Source: Stenotrophomonas maltophilia (GTDB lineage: Bacteria > Pseudomonadota > Gammaproteobacteria > Xanthomonadales > Xanthomonadaceae). Taken from it: DNA of 7,765 bases. A program made the translations under genes and the position numbers. Below are positions 6,919 to 7,765 of the stretch, piece after piece. The stretch's first letter is position 1, and each line of letters begins with the position of its first letter. The stretch covers positions 1 through 7,765 of the forward strand of contig DGIP01000337.1 in assembly GCA_002386405.1 (NCBI GenBank), in the 5' to 3' direction. Below the pieces are notes generated by a model. It saw only the letters and a list, made by a program, of their open reading frames with translations. It had not been told where the DNA came from and did not search any database.

Positions 6919-7765
6919 ATGTACGTGCGCCGCCAGGCCAAGAATCCGCGCGCCGAAGCCGAACAGTTCCGGCGCCGCGCCGCGCTGGGCTTCCTCGGCG
7001 TGCTGGTCTGCCTGGTCGGGCTGGGCGGCTGGTACTTCAAGCTGCAGGTGCTGGACCACGACACCTACGCCACGCGCTCGGAAGCCAACCGCATCAAGCC
7101 GCGGCCGGTGGTTCCCGGGCGCGGCATGATCTATGACCGCAACGGGCGGCTGCTGGCCGAGAACGTGCCCGCGTTCCGGCTGGACATCACCCCGGACAAG
7201 GTCAAGGACATGGATGCCACCCTGGCCGGGTTGGCGAAGATCCTGAGCATCACCCCGGAAGACCTGGAAACCTTCAACAAGTCGCGCAAGGCGCGCCGCA
7301 GCTTCCTGCCGGTGACGCTCAAGCTGCGCGTCACCGACGAGGAAATGGCGCGCTTCGCGGTGGACCGCTGGCGTTATCCCGGCGTGGAGCTGGAACCCTA
7401 CCTGACCCGCCGCTACCCGTACGGCGACCTGTTCGCGCACATCATCGGCTACGTTGGCCGGGTCGATGACAAGGACCTGGAAACGCTGGGCGAGGGCAAT
7501 GCGGCGCTGACCCATATCGGCAAGTCCGGGCTGGAGCGCTATTACGAGCAGCAGCTGCGCGGCAAGGTCGGCTACGAACAGGTTGAAACCAACGTGCAGG
7601 GCCGGGCCATCCGCACCATCGGCCGGGTCCCCGCGCAGTCCGGCAACGACCTGCGCCTGTCCATCGATGCGGACCTGCAGCGCGCCATGGTGGCGGCCTT
7701 CGGCGAGTTCGACGGCGCCGCCGTGGCGATGGATCCGCGCACCGGCGAGATCCTGGCCATGGTCA
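6919..7765 (+). CDS. mrdA: Penicillin-binding protein 2 (PBP2), N-terminal part, runs off the window
   Basis: N-terminal 282 codons of the elongation-specific class B transpeptidase, which crosslinks peptidoglycan made by RodA during side-wall growth. Seen: a basic cytosolic N-terminus, one membrane helix at about 22-41 (ALGFLGVLVCLVGLGGWYF), then the class B signature PGRGMIYDRNGRLLA at 66-80. The pedestal domain follows, with IGKSGLERYYEQQLRG and VQGRAIRTIG; then GNDLRLSIDADLQ leads into the transpeptidase domain (GAAVAMDPRTGEILAMV) at the window edge. The SxxK, SxN and KTG active-site motifs lie beyond the end. ATG 6919 comes one base after the mreD stop (TGA-C-ATG), so translation is probably coupled; no strong ribosome binding site is seen. 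From family knowledge, rodA would be expected just downstream. The gene symbol follows E. coli usage for PBP2. Confidence 0.95.
   Translation, partial: MYVRRQAKNPRAEAEQFRRRAALGFLGVLVCLVGLGGWYFKLQVLDHDTYATRSEANRIKPRPVVPGRGMIYDRNGRLLAENVPAFRLDITPDKVKDMDATLAGLAKILSITPEDLETFNKSRKARRSFLPVTLKLRVTDEEMARFAVDRWRYPGVELEPYLTRRYPYGDLFAHIIGYVGRVDDKDLETLGEGNAALTHIGKSGLERYYEQQLRGKVGYEQVETNVQGRAIRTIGRVPAQSGNDLRLSIDADLQRAMVAAFGEFDGAAVAMDPRTGEILAMV

Noticed and set aside
6012..7064. A 350-codon - strand frame across mreC, mreD and mrdA
   Set aside because: It is a shadow of three well-supported genes, with Gln/His/Arg-rich low-complexity translation and no recognisable start context.

Overview
The window reads as an ordinary chromosomal segment of a high-GC gammaproteobacterium. 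MreB, MreC, MreD and the PBP2 N-terminus look like those of Xanthomonadaceae (Stenotrophomonas, Xanthomonas, Pseudoxanthomonas); the genus cannot be settled from the sequence alone. There are no tRNA or rRNA genes, CRISPR arrays, insertion sequences or phage genes. GC-rich codon use is uniform across all genes, so nothing points to recent transfer.

Layout. The first 126 bases are the C-terminal end of a GGDEF (diguanylate cyclase-type) protein. Next, on +, is a lipoprotein-anchored M1 zinc aminopeptidase related to leukotriene A4 hydrolase (187-2118), closed by a textbook intrinsic terminator (2142-2168). A small uncharacterised lipoprotein follows on + (2228-2959). A PfkB-family kinase resembling mycobacterial adenosine kinase lies convergently on - (3096-4034). 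The convergent junction (about 2985-3138) is packed with hairpins, including a near-perfect inverted repeat of 28 base pairs that runs through the kinase stop codon. A 274-base divergent intergenic region (4035-4308) separates the kinase from the cell-shape operon mreB-mreC-mreD-mrdA, which runs rightward off the window end.

How the genes work together. mreB, mreC, mreD and mrdA encode the core of the rod complex (elongasome): MreB filaments inside the membrane, MreC and MreD as membrane linkers, and PBP2 as the transpeptidase that crosslinks new side-wall peptidoglycan. Spacing is tight (54 nt, then a 4-nt ATGA overlap, then 1 nt), as expected for co-translated partners. The left-hand genes look like independent units: a periplasm-facing peptidase, a lipoprotein of unknown role and a nucleoside or sugar kinase.

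I found no clearly new multi-gene system. The parts most worth a second look are the hairpin-dense convergent junction around 2985-3138, the repeated GCCCAA/TTGGGC hexamers in the mreB leader region, the proline-rich tail of MreC and the uncharacterised Cys-X2-Cys lipoprotein.
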